Shown here in pieces: positions 41,431 to 51,866 of a DNA stretch of 64,000 bases (position 1 is its first letter; every line of letters begins with the position of its first letter). Source of the DNA: Butyrivibrio proteoclasticus. Lineage in GTDB: Bacteria; Bacillota; Clostridia; Lachnospirales; Lachnospiraceae. Made by a program: the position numbers and the translations under genes. The stretch is from NCBI RefSeq assembly GCF_900115735.1, contig NZ_FOXO01000003.1, forward strand, positions 62,001 through 126,000. Reading direction: 5' to 3'. The notes under the pieces were generated by a model. The model saw only the letters and a list, made by a program, of their open reading frames with translations. It made no database searches and had not been told where the DNA came from.

Positions 41431-42669
41431 TCAGTCAAGCGGATACTTATCTGTAAGGCTCTTGATGATAGCTCTTGCTTCATCATTCCTTTCGCCCTTG
41501 TTTTTGATAACGATTGCTATTGCTTCAGCAATATTATCCATATCCTCTTTATTCATTCCTCTCGTTGTAACAGCTGCTGTTCCAAGACGGATTCCACTTG
41601 TTACAAAAGGAGACTGCTGCTCATTTGGAATGGTGTTCTTATTGGCTGTAATATGAGCATCATCAAGCCATGCCTCAACTTCTTTTCCTGTAAGGCCAAA
41701 ATTTGTCAGGTCAACAAGCATAAGGTGATTATCTGTTCCACCGGAAACAATCTTGATTCCCCTCTGCATAAGTCCATCACAAAGAGCTTTGCAGTTCTCA
41801 ACTACATCCGTTGCATATTTCTTAAATTCAGGAGAAAGAGCTTCTTTAAAGCATACAGCCTTAGCTGCAATAACGTGTTCAAGCGGGCCGCCCTGAATTC
41901 CAGGGAATACAGCCTTATTAATTTTAAACTTATCCTGAGCTGACTGATTCCAAAGAATTAGGCCGCCTCTTGGTCCACGGAGTGTTTTATGAGTTGTTGT
42001 AGTTACAACATCTGCATATGGAAATGGGCTTGGATGAACACCTGCAGCAACCAGTCCTGCGATATGTGCCATATCTACCATAAGGATAGCGCCACATGCA
42101 TCTGCTGCCTCTCTGAACTTCTTAAAGTCAATTATTCTACAATATGCTGATGCACCGGCAATGATAAGTTTAGGTTTGTGCTCTACAGCAAGTTTGTACA
42201 TCTGGTCGTAATCAAGGAAGCCATTTTCATCAACACCATAAGGAACTACGTTAAAATATGTTCCTGAAATATTAGCCGGACTGCCATGTGTAAGATGACC
42301 GCCCTGATTGAGATTCATACCCATAATGGTATCTCCTGGCTGAAGCAGAGCAAACTGAACAGCGAGGTTTGCCTGTGCGCCTGAATGAGGCTGAACATTT
42401 GCATAGTCGCAGCCAAAAAGCTCTTTGGCTCTCTCAATTGCAAGCTTTTCAACTTCATCAACTACAAAACATCCACCATAGTATCTTTTTCCGGGAAGTC
42501 CCTCTGCATATTTGTTAGTTAACGGACTGCCCATAGCTGCCATAACAGCTTTGCTCGTCCAGTTCTCTGACGCAATAAGTTCAATGTGATCATTCTGTCT
42601 TGCAACCTCTTTTTCAATAAGAGCTGCAATCTCCGGGTCAACTTTCCTGACTTCTTCCAGTGAGTACAT
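41431..42669 (-). CDS. glyA: Serine hydroxymethyltransferase
   Basis: A 412-residue PLP enzyme interconverting serine and glycine with tetrahydrofolate, the main source of one-carbon units. The PLP lysine is Lys228 in [23 protein letters not shown] (31-39), [13 protein letters not shown] (54-66) and [10 protein letters not shown] (95-104) are standard. TAGGAGGAG precedes the ATG. It is a single-gene unit with its own terminator. Confidence 0.97.
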   Translation of the reverse strand: MYSLEEVRKVDPEIAALIEKEVARQNDHIELIASENWTSKAVMAAMGSPLTNKYAEGLPGKRYYGGCFVVDEVEKLAIERAKELFGCDYANVQPHSGAQANLAVQFALLQPGDTIMGMNLNQGGHLTHGSPANISGTYFNVVPYGVDENGFLDYDQMYKLAVEHKPKLIIAGASAYCRIIDFKKFREAADACGAILMVDMAHIAGLVAAGVHPSPFPYADVVTTTTHKTLRGPRGGLILWNQSAQDKFKINKAVFPGIQGGPLEHVIAAKAVCFKEALSPEFKKYATDVVENCKALCDGLMQRGIKIVSGGTDNHLMLVDLTNFGLTGKEVEAWLDDAHITANKNTIPNEQQSPFVTSGIRLGTAAVTTRGMNKEDMDNIAEAIAIVIKNKGERNDEARAIIKSLTDKYPLD

Positions 42670-42772
42670 TTTTCGCTCCTCCTAAACATTTTTACAATTT
42701 AATGTGTTAAAGTTACACACATGGCATATCGTAACATATAACCCCTAAAAAATCTAGGTGTTTTTCTAAACA

Positions 42773-42817
42773 AAAAACTCTCAATATGCTACTTTTAACT
42801 GCACACAGAGAGTTTTT
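42773..42817 (-). terminator. Terminator of the GH31 gene
   Basis: AAAAACTCTC (42773-42782) pairs with GAGAGTTTTT (42808-42817) around a 25-base loop. On the minus strand the stem is followed by T6. It lies between the GH31 stop and the glyA start. Confidence 0.7.
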
Positions 42818-42833
42818 GTTCTTAAATCCAATA

Positions 42834-44822
42834 TTATATTTTACAGAACACAGGAATTGACTCAAGCGGCGCTTTTGATATTATTATCTGCCCACCTTCG
42901 TAAACTTTTTCATCACGGATATCCTTCCACCGCCCCTTTGGAAGATATACATTTCTCTCAAAGCAGTTAAGATCAGTGACAGGCGCAACAAGATATGAAT
43001 CGCCAAACATATACTCATCAAAAGTTTCCCAGCACTTTTCATCTTCAGGAAACTCATAGAAAAGAGTTCTCAAAAGAGGCGAACCGTTTTTGCTGCTTTC
43101 ATCAAACATGCTCTTGATATATGGTTTTAACTCAAGGCGAAGCTGTAACTGCTTTTTTAGGATATCATAAACTTCTTCTCCATAACTCCATAGCTCATTA
43201 GGCTGCCCCGTGTGAAGATAACCACCTCCAAAGTCTCTGTTATCAAGAGGTGCAATATCATAAGGGCCTCTATCACCGTGCATCCTGAGTACAGGAGAAA
43301 ATACTGCAAATTCAAACCATCTGACAAGGAGCTGCTTAAAATCAGGATCATTTACATCATCTGTCATAAAGCCACCAACATCAGTAGTCCACCAGGAAAT
43401 GCCACAAAGCCCCATATTAAGTCCTGCTGCAATCTGATCTTTCAGGGCTTCAAAGGTACTTGGTACATCACCTGACCACACAACATTTCCATATTTTTGA
43501 CTTCCTGCCCAGGCAGATCTTAAAAGATTGACAACCGGCTTATCAGTCTCTTTTTTCATATTCTCGTAAAAGAGCCTGCTATAGTACTGAGGATAAATAT
43601 TGCTGACTTCAAGTCCCGGTCCAAGATAATATCTAAGCTGATCAAAATCATATTTAACAAGATCAGGCTCCGAATTATCAAGCCAGAACATATCTATTCC
43701 AAGGTCGTAATAGTTCTTTTTACAAACGTTCCATACATATTCTCTTGTTTCAGGATTGGTTGCATCAAGAATAGTGCAATCCCCCTGGTAATCATAGTTT
43801 TGCAGGCCGCCGCGCTCATTTTTCACCAAAAGGCCTTTCTCGAGCATATCATAAAAATGCTCGCTTCTCTTATCAACGCTAGGCCATACAGAAACAACAA
43901 CTTTAATTCCCATGCTGTGGAGTTCATCTACCATAGCTTTCGGATCAGGCCAGTAGGTCTCATCAAACTTCCAGTCTCCCTGCACCGTCCAGTGAAAGAA
44001 GTCAATAACGATACAGTCGATAGGTATTCCCTCATCCTTGCACTTATGAGCAACCTCAAGCACTTCTTTTTGTGTGCGGTAGCGAAGCTTGCACTGCCAA
44101 AGCCCCATCAGATCCTCTGGCATTTCGGGAGTTCTTCCGGATACAGAAGTGTAATTTTCCAAAATACCTTTCGGAGTATCAGATACAGTGAGCCAATAGT
44201 CCATTTCCTTTGTAGCCTCTGCCACCCATTCAGTATAATTCATGCCAAATGAAGCTCTTCCAACAGCAGGATTATTCCACAAGAAACCATAGCCCAAGCT
44301 CGATACTTCAAACGGAACAGACACCTGAGAATTGCGCTGTTCAAGATCAAGAATACAGCCTTTTAGATTGTTGTACGGATGCTGGTACTGACCCATACCA
44401 AAGATTTTTTCCCCATCATTACTCTCGAACTTGACAGTTATCCTGTAATCGCCGCCCACATGTGGCTTGTAATCACGGTTAATGTATTTCAGACACCTCG
44501 ACTCTTTAGACTCTGTACCGCCATAGCATCTATAATACTCCCTAAGAATCATGGAGTCATCCTTGTAAAAAGAAATAACTCCCGCAAAATTGACAGTTGC
44601 CTTAACACGCCCATTAACTATGGTTGCAAAAGGCCCATCTTCCCTTTGGGAAATGATAACTTCAGTCCTTGCACTTTTCTTTTCAAGCGCCCAATTATTC
44701 CCGGTAAACTCCGGATACATCGTACTTCTGACTCTGAGTGAATCTTCTCCCCAGCCCTCGATTCTAAGGGTCTCACCCTGTCTTTTTGCTACTAATGCCC
44801 CATTTTCATTAGTAAAAACCAT
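42834..44822 (-). CDS. Glycoside hydrolase family 31 (alpha-glucosidase/alpha-xylosidase)
   Basis: A 662-residue cytosolic GH31 enzyme. The catalytic nucleophile is Asp382 in MFWLDNSEPD and the acid/base is Asp452 in VWSGDVPSTF, both in place. The N-terminal beta-sandwich (about 1-230) precedes the (beta/alpha)8 barrel (about 235-560) and the C-terminal sandwich. WLDNSEP fits the alpha-xylosidase/YicI-like side of the family better than the WNDMNEP of alpha-glucosidases, so release of alpha-xylose or alpha-glucose from oligosaccharides is likely. There is no signal peptide. The ATG at 44822 follows GGGGAGG by five bases. It is a single-gene unit. Confidence 0.9.
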   Translation of the reverse strand: MVFTNENGALVAKRQGETLRIEGWGEDSLRVRSTMYPEFTGNNWALEKKSARTEVIISQREDGPFATIVNGRVKATVNFAGVISFYKDDSMILREYYRCYGGTESKESRCLKYINRDYKPHVGGDYRITVKFESNDGEKIFGMGQYQHPYNNLKGCILDLEQRNSQVSVPFEVSSLGYGFLWNNPAVGRASFGMNYTEWVAEATKEMDYWLTVSDTPKGILENYTSVSGRTPEMPEDLMGLWQCKLRYRTQKEVLEVAHKCKDEGIPIDCIVIDFFHWTVQGDWKFDETYWPDPKAMVDELHSMGIKVVVSVWPSVDKRSEHFYDMLEKGLLVKNERGGLQNYDYQGDCTILDATNPETREYVWNVCKKNYYDLGIDMFWLDNSEPDLVKYDFDQLRYYLGPGLEVSNIYPQYYSRLFYENMKKETDKPVVNLLRSAWAGSQKYGNVVWSGDVPSTFEALKDQIAAGLNMGLCGISWWTTDVGGFMTDDVNDPDFKQLLVRWFEFAVFSPVLRMHGDRGPYDIAPLDNRDFGGGYLHTGQPNELWSYGEEVYDILKKQLQLRLELKPYIKSMFDESSKNGSPLLRTLFYEFPEDEKCWETFDEYMFGDSYLVAPVTDLNCFERNVYLPKGRWKDIRDEKVYEGGQIIISKAPLESIPVFCKI

Positions 44823-44862
44823 TGTTGCCTCCCCTAACATATATATTTAATGATCTAAAAAA

Positions 44863-44897
44863 GACCTCAATCACCAATATTTTTGGAAATTGAGGTC
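44863..44897 (-). terminator. Terminator of the PAP2 gene
   Basis: GACCTCAAT (44863-44871) pairs with ATTGAGGTC (44889-44897). On the minus strand the stem is followed by TTTTTT. It separates the PAP2 gene from the GH31 gene. Confidence 0.85.
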
Positions 44898-44903
44898 AAA
44901 TTT

Positions 44904-45623
44904 TTAATTATAACGTACAGCCAGTTCTTCCTCTCTTCTCTTGCAAAAAGCCTCCAATATGGAAGTATGATATACAACAAGGTAAAGAATAATTGCCATA
45001 ATAAACGCTGTAATCACATCATACATAGAGTGCTGCTTGATAAACAATGTAGAAAGAATTATCGATGTCCCTATAATATCGCTTACAACCTTACCCGTTT
45101 TATTAAAACGTCTGCTGCGATGGATTGCTATCATGGATCCAATTGAATTATATACATGAATACTTGGCCATAAATTTGCAGCTGTATCACTTTTGTAAAT
45201 TATTGCAACCAAATGTGTAAATACATTATCCCTTGGCATAACAGCAGGTCTAAGCTGATGCATATTCGGAAACAAAGTCGAGATAATGAGAAAAATTGTC
45301 ATACCTGTTGCCAAAAATGCAAAGTTTTTGTAATAATCCTCTACATCGCAGGAAAACATAAAAAACAAAAGCGTAAGCGAAACATACAAAAACCACATAT
45401 AATACGGAATAACAAAAGCTTCTACAAAAGGGATCATATCATCAATAGCAGTATGGATAACTGCATAATGGGAAAATCTGTGTTTCTCAATCAAGATAAA
45501 CCACATCAGATAAATGGGTCCATACACTAAAATAGGTGTCGAGAGTTTTAGCATATCTCGCCAATAATCCCTGTTCAGTGGCCTTCCTATCCACTCTTCA
45601 ATTTTTACTTTCATGTTTTTCAT
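44904..45623 (-). CDS. PAP2 family membrane phosphatase
   Basis: A 239-residue protein with about six membrane segments. It has the phosphatase motifs of the PAP2 superfamily: WPSIHVYNS (motif 2, about residue 152) and STLFIKQHSMYDVITAF (motif 3, about 192-208), with QLRPA near 122 as part of motif 1. Members dephosphorylate phosphatidic acid, undecaprenyl pyrophosphate or similar lipids at the membrane. The substrate is unknown. TGAGGAG precedes the ATG. Confidence 0.85.
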   Translation of the reverse strand: MKNMKVKIEEWIGRPLNRDYWRDMLKLSTPILVYGPIYLMWFILIEKHRFSHYAVIHTAIDDMIPFVEAFVIPYYMWFLYVSLTLLFFMFSCDVEDYYKNFAFLATGMTIFLIISTLFPNMHQLRPAVMPRDNVFTHLVAIIYKSDTAANLWPSIHVYNSIGSMIAIHRSRRFNKTGKVVSDIIGTSIILSTLFIKQHSMYDVITAFIMAIILYLVVYHTSILEAFCKRREEELAVRYN

Positions 45624-45710
45624 AAACTCCTCAATTTAGAAAGAACACATATCAACTTCGTATTATTTTATCACTAAATTACAGTAATACAAGCCGAACA
45701 AATTATAAAG

Positions 45711-45728
45711 AATCTGTTAACTCAGATT
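45711..45728 (-). terminator. Short hairpin after the glycosyltransferase gene
   Basis: AATCTG..CAGATT (6-bp stem, 6-base loop) right after the GT2 stop, followed on the minus strand by CTTTATAATTT. The short stem makes it a weak terminator candidate. Confidence 0.4.
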
Positions 45729-45729
45729 T

Positions 45730-46755
45730 TTAATTGAAGTGGAATATTTTCTGAAGGAGCTTGTATCCAGCAAGTGTGATCTTTCTTCCGCCCTTTCCGG
45801 GAAGATAGATATATGTTCCTTCAATACTGTATCTGATCTTAAGATAGAGCCAGTAGTTCTTGTCCTTAATATATTCAAGCAGTTCTTTTCTCTTTTTCAG
45901 GTTCTCAGGAGTATCCTCCGTGATCAACAGAACTGATGAAATAGCTGTAATGATCTCGAGATAGTTAAACATATATTTATGTCTTTCTCTCTGAGAACGT
46001 ATCATTCCATAGTTTTCTACGTAATAATCAACCATGAGCTTATTTACACGGAGCTGCTGGTCAATACGTGAAAGCATGATTTTCTGGTTAACCGACTGAT
46101 CCTCGCGGCCAATGTAATAATAATAGAAATTGACATCGAGGTAATACATAGTCTTAACAAAAGGAAGTGGATTAAATACATAAATGTTATCCACATAGAA
46201 TGTGTGCTCAGGAAGCTTAAGTCCACAATCTTTCAACAGTTTTGTTCTGAAAATGACAGAATGCATCAAAAGGTAATGCCCCTTTGGAGTTCTCTTAATA
46301 TCTTTCCATGTAAAGAGCTCCTCAATTGGGAACATTGAATTGTAACGCATAACTTTATGTCTCTTCTCACCAACTTTGTTGTAAACAAAGTTACTAATAA
46401 GAAGGTCTAGCTGTTTTTCACCTCCTGCAAGCTCAGCAAGAGTAGAAAGTATCTTTCTGTAAGCTATTTCTTTTACCCAGTCGTCCGAATCAACCACCTT
46501 AAAGAATAAACCTGTGGCAGCTTCAAGCCCTGCATTTACAGCACTGCCATGTCCGCCGTTTGGCTTATGGATTGCCTTACAGATTGTTGGATACTTTTGA
46601 GCATATTCATCAGCAATTTCCGCTGTTCTATCCTTTGATCCATCATCTACTATAAGAATTTCTACATCTTCTCCGCCTACAAGCAGGGATTCTATACATT
46701 TTGACATATACCCTTCTGAATTATAGCAAGGTATTGCAACCGAAAGTAATTTCAT
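45730..46755 (-). CDS. GT2 family glycosyltransferase
   Basis: A 341-residue cytosolic GT-A glycosyltransferase. SVAIPCYNSEGYM (5-17), the nucleotide-binding ILIVDDGSKDRT (33-44), GGHGSAVNAGLE and the metal-binding VVDSDDWV (88-95) are the family signature. No membrane segments, so it may act on a lipid-linked or protein acceptor in the cytoplasm. The acceptor is unknown. It follows DUF1653 by 3 bases; AAGGAG precedes the ATG. Confidence 0.88.
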   Translation of the reverse strand: MKLLSVAIPCYNSEGYMSKCIESLLVGGEDVEILIVDDGSKDRTAEIADEYAQKYPTICKAIHKPNGGHGSAVNAGLEAATGLFFKVVDSDDWVKEIAYRKILSTLAELAGGEKQLDLLISNFVYNKVGEKRHKVMRYNSMFPIEELFTWKDIKRTPKGHYLLMHSVIFRTKLLKDCGLKLPEHTFYVDNIYVFNPLPFVKTMYYLDVNFYYYYIGREDQSVNQKIMLSRIDQQLRVNKLMVDYYVENYGMIRSQRERHKYMFNYLEIITAISSVLLITEDTPENLKKRKELLEYIKDKNYWLYLKIRYSIEGTYIYLPGKGGRKITLAGYKLLQKIFHFN

Positions 46756-46758
46756 TTT

Positions 46759-47439
46759 TCAACTCCTTAATCTGGTACTCTCAAATTTTTCCATTGTTGT
46801 AAGACAGGTTCTAAGATCATTGTACCTGTCGTACACATCTCCTTCGTTAACAACAACGCCAAGTGACATGGCCATGATATCTATCATATCATTTGTTATA
46901 ACAGGACGAAGCTTAGACAAAATATCTTTTTTATCCACAGCAAGATCTGCGTCCATAAACTCTATAACAAGTGGATTCAGATTCAGTTCTTTTGCCTCTG
47001 CATCAATGGATTTATCCATTATTTCTGAATGATGGTAAGGTTCGCTTCTAAACTGCTTTCTGATTTCTTCCTTTTCAGCAATATCGCTTTTTTCTTTTCT
47101 TTCAACTTCGCCTTCAGGTCTTATTACATTTTCACTTTTCACTATAGAGTCAGATTCCTCTTTTTTACCGGAACCGCTCTCCTGTGTGAGCCTTCCATCA
47201 GAGTCTCTCTCTATCCTCTCAAAACGATATTTCTGTTTAACACTGGGGTATTTAACATGATCAACTTCAGACATGAACATATTAAGCGGTCTTACATAAA
47301 CTTTGTAATCGCCATAAAGAGCCTGGTATACTACCATCTCTTCTCTTGTTTCAGAATGGATTGCTACAGAAATGATCTGGTACATATTCCCCTTAAAATG
47401 CCTAAACAATTCAAAAGGCACCGGTCTTTGTCTCTCCAT
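46759..47439 (-). CDS. DUF1653 domain protein
   Basis: A 226-residue protein. The first 75 residues form a DUF1653 domain (VPFELFRHFKGNMYQIISVAIHSET, VVYQALYGDYKVYVRP, FMSEVDHVKYP), a small beta-fold of unknown role. The middle (about 80-135) is charged and low complexity, and the C-terminal part (about 145-226) is a helical domain with VITNDMIDIMAMSLGV. The extra C-terminal domain is not part of the usual single-domain DUF1653 proteins. It lies just upstream of the GT2 gene in one transcript. Confidence 0.82.
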   Translation of the reverse strand: MERQRPVPFELFRHFKGNMYQIISVAIHSETREEMVVYQALYGDYKVYVRPLNMFMSEVDHVKYPSVKQKYRFERIERDSDGRLTQESGSGKKEESDSIVKSENVIRPEGEVERKEKSDIAEKEEIRKQFRSEPYHHSEIMDKSIDAEAKELNLNPLVIEFMDADLAVDKKDILSKLRPVITNDMIDIMAMSLGVVVNEGDVYDRYNDLRTCLTTMEKFESTRLRS

Positions 47440-47548
47440 ACTCCTTCTCCCCTAAATTATAAAAACCAATTTTCTAAATATAGATTTATTCACAAAATAT
47501 TTAGCCAATATGTTGTATAGTATAACCCGATTGCCACAGATTTTCAAA

Positions 47549-48565
47549 TTACCGTTTTCTGGTTGTTCCGATAATGACCATTTCTACACTGATAATATAA
47601 TCAAGCTTACCGGTTTTTACCGCTTCATCATTGGCTGCGCACAGCTCAAGCGCCCTTCGAAGTTCTTCAAATGAATATATTCTCGCCCAACTCTCATACT
47701 TTCCCACAAGAAACGGTGCTATTCCCACGCCTGATGCTATCTGTGCTCTGTCCTTGTGATTAGCACTCATCTCTTTTACCTGAAGCATGATATTAAACTG
47801 CCTGGTAATAAGTGCCAGTATCTTGGCGGGTGGCTCTTTTAATGCCAAAAGATCGTAGTAAAGGTCAATAGCCTTTTTCTGGTCCTGAGAAGCAATTGCA
47901 TCAGTCATAGCAAAAATCCTACTTGTAAGCCACCCTGCACAAACTGCATTTATATCCTCGACAGTTATCTCATCTTTGTCAATACAATAGCAAACAAGCT
48001 TTTCTATTTCGGTACTGATATTGGACATATCTGTGCCAACTCGTTCAAGAAAAAAAGCTGCTGCCCTCGGAGATATTTTTTTCCCCTCCGAAGCAAATTT
48101 TCCTGCTATCCACCTCTTTAAGGTATCTTCATCCTGTGTGTCACAATTCATTTCAAAGCCTATCTTACTGACAGCCTTAAAAATGTCTTTTCTCTTATCA
48201 ATCTCTTTTTCTACAAAAATAAAATACGTCGTCTCTGAAGGCTTTTTAAGATAATCTGAAAGCTCCGGGCACCCGTTCTTAAAAAAGCCACTATTTTCAA
48301 TAAGGATGACTCTTTTATCTGATAAAAAAGGCATAGTCTCTGCCATATCTATGACCTGTGCCGGATTAATCTGATCTCCCTCATACTTTGTAAAATTCAT
48401 GGAAGAAGCACCGCCATCAAGGGCCTTCACAAGTTTGTCCCTGTTCTGAAGTCTAAGATACGCTTCCTCTCCATATATCAGATAGCATCTTTTAAACGTT
48501 CCATTCTTTATATCATCATTAAGTTGTCTCTGTTTAACGGGAAAATCCGTTGTTTTAGCTGCCAT
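47549..48565 (-). CDS. holA: DNA polymerase III delta subunit
   Basis: A 338-residue clamp-loader subunit which opens the sliding clamp. The N-terminal RCYLIYGEEAYLRLQNRDKL, the mid-protein ILIENSGFF and the C-terminal region GVAPFLVGKYESWARIYSFEELRRALE are typical of HolA. Length is normal. It lies downstream of comEC, a common arrangement in Firmicutes (comEC-holA). Confidence 0.93.
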   Translation of the reverse strand: MAAKTTDFPVKQRQLNDDIKNGTFKRCYLIYGEEAYLRLQNRDKLVKALDGGASSMNFTKYEGDQINPAQVIDMAETMPFLSDKRVILIENSGFFKNGCPELSDYLKKPSETTYFIFVEKEIDKRKDIFKAVSKIGFEMNCDTQDEDTLKRWIAGKFASEGKKISPRAAAFFLERVGTDMSNISTEIEKLVCYCIDKDEITVEDINAVCAGWLTSRIFAMTDAIASQDQKKAIDLYYDLLALKEPPAKILALITRQFNIMLQVKEMSANHKDRAQIASGVGIAPFLVGKYESWARIYSFEELRRALELCAANDEAVKTGKLDYIISVEMVIIGTTRKR

Positions 48566-48621
48566 AAAATCACACTCCGTAGACTATTCTAGCAGAAGCA
48601 TATATAAAAAGCCACTAATGC

Positions 48622-50904
48622 TCACTCCAAAAAGCTCATTATTTTTATGTGATCACCATTCACCTCAATTGTTATGCATCCATCTTCATCTGTCCTGTAG
48701 GTTGCAGCTGTGATGCTCTTTAATCTATCAAGAGTTTCCTTATGAGGATGCCCGTACTTATTGTCCACTCCGCAGGAAATAAGCGCAAATTTAGGCTTTG
48801 TAAGTTCAAGGAATTCCTCATCTGTAGTGTACATTGAACCGTGATGTGCTACTTTTAGAAGAGTCACATCTGTTCTGCTTAATTTTAGTATATTCTTAAC
48901 ATTATCAAGTCCCTCTTTCTCCATATCGCCTGTGAAAAGAGCTGTAAAATTCCCATACTCCATATAAAGAACTGTAGAATAGGCATTTGCTCCTTCAGTT
49001 ATCATATTTTTTTGAGGATTCAGGCATAAAAACGATGCTTCTGCCATATTAAAGCTTTCACCTGTGTTTATATAGATTATTGGAACACCAAGCTCTATTG
49101 CCCTCTTTTCAACATGATTAAAATTCTCACCCCTGGACTTTTCCGACACTTCAGGAAGAATTAGTTTCTTTATACATATTCCTCCCTTTTCCATATCATC
49201 CATTATTTCCAGAAGTCCGCTTATATGATCCTCATCCTCATGAGTTACTACAGCAGCATCTATTTTCCCGACGCCCTTGTACTTCAAAAAAGGGATAATC
49301 TTATATTTTCCGACATTTTTACAACTGGTGCTTCCCCCATCAATAAGAAGGTTTTTCCCTGAAGAAGATATTAAAATACCATCTCCCTGCCCTACATCAA
49401 TCATATTTATTTCAAGGTCCGGATGAATCCTGAAAGTAAGAACCACTATGGAAAATAAAAGAAAGAAATATTTGAGCGCATCGACTTTAAGAAGTTTATT
49501 GCGAGTGCTATTTTCGCTTACCAGCCCATGCCTCTCATAATTTAAAACTGCCAAAAGAGAGCTCACAAGAATCACATAGGTAACAACCTGAACTTCTGAA
49601 GAGTGCCCCACATACCAGGTAAACCCTCCATGAAATCTGCTAAGACTACATGACGCCTTGTAAAACAAAAGAATAAAATGAGTACCTATACCAAGTGCTT
49701 TTCCGATAAGAACAAGTAGTGCACCAATAGTCATACTCATTATTCCCATAACCATCAGAACTCCCATAAGTGGCAAAACCACCAGATTTAGAATTATCGA
49801 TCCAATTGGGTAAACATAATAAAAAGATGTATACACAGGAAGCGTAACGATCATTATTGCAAGACATGTGGTGATAGAATCAAAACACTTCTTCGTAACT
49901 TTTTTTAGAAAGCTCTCATCTTCATCGTTAACAAATTTCATTGAAAATGACTCATAACTTAAAGACAGCGGCGCTAAAACAGGCTTTACCAAAGCTATTC
50001 CAACAATTGCGCCAAATGAAAACAAAAATCCGCTATTATATAAATACAAAGGCTGTTCAAGCAATAGCAAAATAAATGCCATCGAAAGGCTTGTGAAAAT
50101 ATCATATGTTCTCCCAATTAGCGGTGCCAACAAGCGAAATGTAAACATCAATATAGCTCTAAAGGCAGATGTATTCATTCCACACATAGACCCGTAACAA
50201 AACATGATAATAATCGCCAATGCTGTTGCCATTCCGCCAGGAGCTCTTATTTTCCTTAAAAGTCTATATATCCCCATACCAATTATAGATATGTGAAGGC
50301 CACTCACCGCCAGAATATGCATGATTCCGGAATCCTTATATAGATCCTTTATTTCCTCGTCCATAAAAGATTTGTTTCCAAGAAGCATTGCTTTCATAAT
50401 AGCAGCATCCTCTTCATCCATGCTCTCATCAAGATTTCTTTCAAAAAACAGACGCATTTTATACAAGCTTTCTTTAAAAATATCTTTCTTACCATTGTTC
50501 TTTTCCACACGAGCATTTTTTATACAATATGCAATTTTTAAAGTTGAGTAATAAAGGCGAGAGTCAAATTCACCGGGATTTCTTGGCTCCTGAAATACTT
50601 TCATCTTACCTGCGACCAGAACTGTCTCACCAATAGAGGGCTCATATGAGCCGGCAGATAAATAACATTCGATATATTCAAATTTTCCTTTTAAGGATTT
50701 TTCCGGAACCAGATAAAGAGCTGTGTATATATCGCCCAGAGAGTTTTTCTTTTGTTCCTTATGGATAACTACCCCAACAACTTTGATTGTTTCTTTAAAA
50801 CTCTCTTCAGGCTCATATACTATCAGTTTAGAACTAAAAAGCTCAAGATAAATATAGACAATCACCGCCATTATAAGCGCAACTGCGCAAAGCGGTCTTT
50901 TCAT
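48622..50904 (-). CDS. comEC: DNA internalization protein ComEC/Rec2
   Basis: A 760-residue polytopic protein forming the DNA-uptake channel. A DUF4131-like region (about 20-150) is followed by the competence domain with about eight helices (IMHILAVSGLHISIIGMGIYR near 190) and a C-terminal MBL-fold domain (about 505-760) with GQGDGILIS, THEDEDHISG, TGDMEKEG and KVAHHGSMYTTDEEF. The full three-domain form suggests a working channel, consistent with comEA nearby. GGAG precedes the ATG. It is co-transcribed with the GerMN lipoprotein upstream and holA downstream. Confidence 0.95.
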   Translation of the reverse strand: MKRPLCAVALIMAVIVYIYLELFSSKLIVYEPEESFKETIKVVGVVIHKEQKKNSLGDIYTALYLVPEKSLKGKFEYIECYLSAGSYEPSIGETVLVAGKMKVFQEPRNPGEFDSRLYYSTLKIAYCIKNARVEKNNGKKDIFKESLYKMRLFFERNLDESMDEEDAAIMKAMLLGNKSFMDEEIKDLYKDSGIMHILAVSGLHISIIGMGIYRLLRKIRAPGGMATALAIIIMFCYGSMCGMNTSAFRAILMFTFRLLAPLIGRTYDIFTSLSMAFILLLLEQPLYLYNSGFLFSFGAIVGIALVKPVLAPLSLSYESFSMKFVNDEDESFLKKVTKKCFDSITTCLAIMIVTLPVYTSFYYVYPIGSIILNLVVLPLMGVLMVMGIMSMTIGALLVLIGKALGIGTHFILLFYKASCSLSRFHGGFTWYVGHSSEVQVVTYVILVSSLLAVLNYERHGLVSENSTRNKLLKVDALKYFFLLFSIVVLTFRIHPDLEINMIDVGQGDGILISSSGKNLLIDGGSTSCKNVGKYKIIPFLKYKGVGKIDAAVVTHEDEDHISGLLEIMDDMEKGGICIKKLILPEVSEKSRGENFNHVEKRAIELGVPIIYINTGESFNMAEASFLCLNPQKNMITEGANAYSTVLYMEYGNFTALFTGDMEKEGLDNVKNILKLSRTDVTLLKVAHHGSMYTTDEEFLELTKPKFALISCGVDNKYGHPHKETLDRLKSITAATYRTDEDGCITIEVNGDHIKIMSFLE

Positions 50905-50918
50905 ATAAAACTCCTAAA

Positions 50919-51866
50919 TCATTCTACAATATCAAGATTTCTCTCATAAGGACCTGATATTGCAAAATCCATAAATGTAAATGAAGTTTCTCCATTCACG
51001 GAAAGAACTACTTTATTGACATCAGAAAACTCCGTAATGGTATTCACTATTGAATAAAGAGCAACTTCTGCTGATACACTCTGCGTTTGAGTCAGGAATG
51101 TTGAATCAAAATCTATATAGCAGACTCCATCTTTAATATTTACACTTTTTATCTTGCTATCCCTATTAACTGTAGGAAATGCGATATCTGTATTTGGTCC
51201 GCTTATAACCTGCTCTGCAGCAAGCCTTTCCATTGAAATATTACTGTTGTAAACAACCGATCTGTAAACCGGAACAAGCTTTGTCCCGGTTTCATTTGCA
51301 AAATACAACTTTAATTCAATCTTTTCATAGGTACTTATTTCTTTGCCCACATTATAGATGAAAGTATCAGCAGACATATTTCCAATTACATTTCCAGAAT
51401 GGTCCGTAAGAGGTGTCCCTTCCACTTGAAAGGTAACATATTCAACATCCTCAAGCTGAGTAAAAGTCCTGACAATAGCAGCTCTGTCGAGTATCTCTAT
51501 AGTTCTTCCAAGTTCATTGTACTTACGGTCAAAATTAAGTGTAAGCAGCTTATCCTTAAGTGAATAATTAATAAGCTTAATATCGCCAGCAATCGGTGCC
51601 TCATACTGAAGCCTGTCAGGCATAGTTTCAAGCATAGTAATCAGTTCATTTACAACAGCCTCTAAATCAGACATATCAGCCTGAATTTCATAGCTTTCTG
51701 AAATAATCCCAGTTTCACTGCTGTTTACATAGTAAACCATGAAATCATCGGCATCACCATGATTTTTTCTTTCACACCCAACTGTCAGAATAGAAATCAT
51801 CACTCCAATACAGGCAAACATTATTCTTTTGTATAGCATTTGTCTCTTATTCATATTATTAATCAT
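50919..51866 (-). CDS. GerMN-domain lipoprotein, partner of the two-component system
   Basis: A 315-residue lipoprotein with a lipobox around ISILTVGC (about residue 30) and two tandem GerMN domains (about 65-185 and 190-310; LRAA-like pattern with LTLNFDRKYNEL and CYIDFDSTFL as the repeat cores). GerMN is found in the germination/sporulation protein GerM and in LpqB of the actinobacterial MtrAB system. The ATG at 51866 overlaps the histidine kinase stop (ATGA), so it is coupled to the kinase. It probably senses or modulates cell-wall signals, by analogy with LpqB. Confidence 0.85.
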   Translation of the reverse strand: MINNMNKRQMLYKRIMFACIGVMISILTVGCERKNHGDADDFMVYYVNSSETGIISESYEIQADMSDLEAVVNELITMLETMPDRLQYEAPIAGDIKLINYSLKDKLLTLNFDRKYNELGRTIEILDRAAIVRTFTQLEDVEYVTFQVEGTPLTDHSGNVIGNMSADTFIYNVGKEISTYEKIELKLYFANETGTKLVPVYRSVVYNSNISMERLAAEQVISGPNTDIAFPTVNRDSKIKSVNIKDGVCYIDFDSTFLTQTQSVSAEVALYSIVNTITEFSDVNKVVLSVNGETSFTFMDFAISGPYERNLDIVE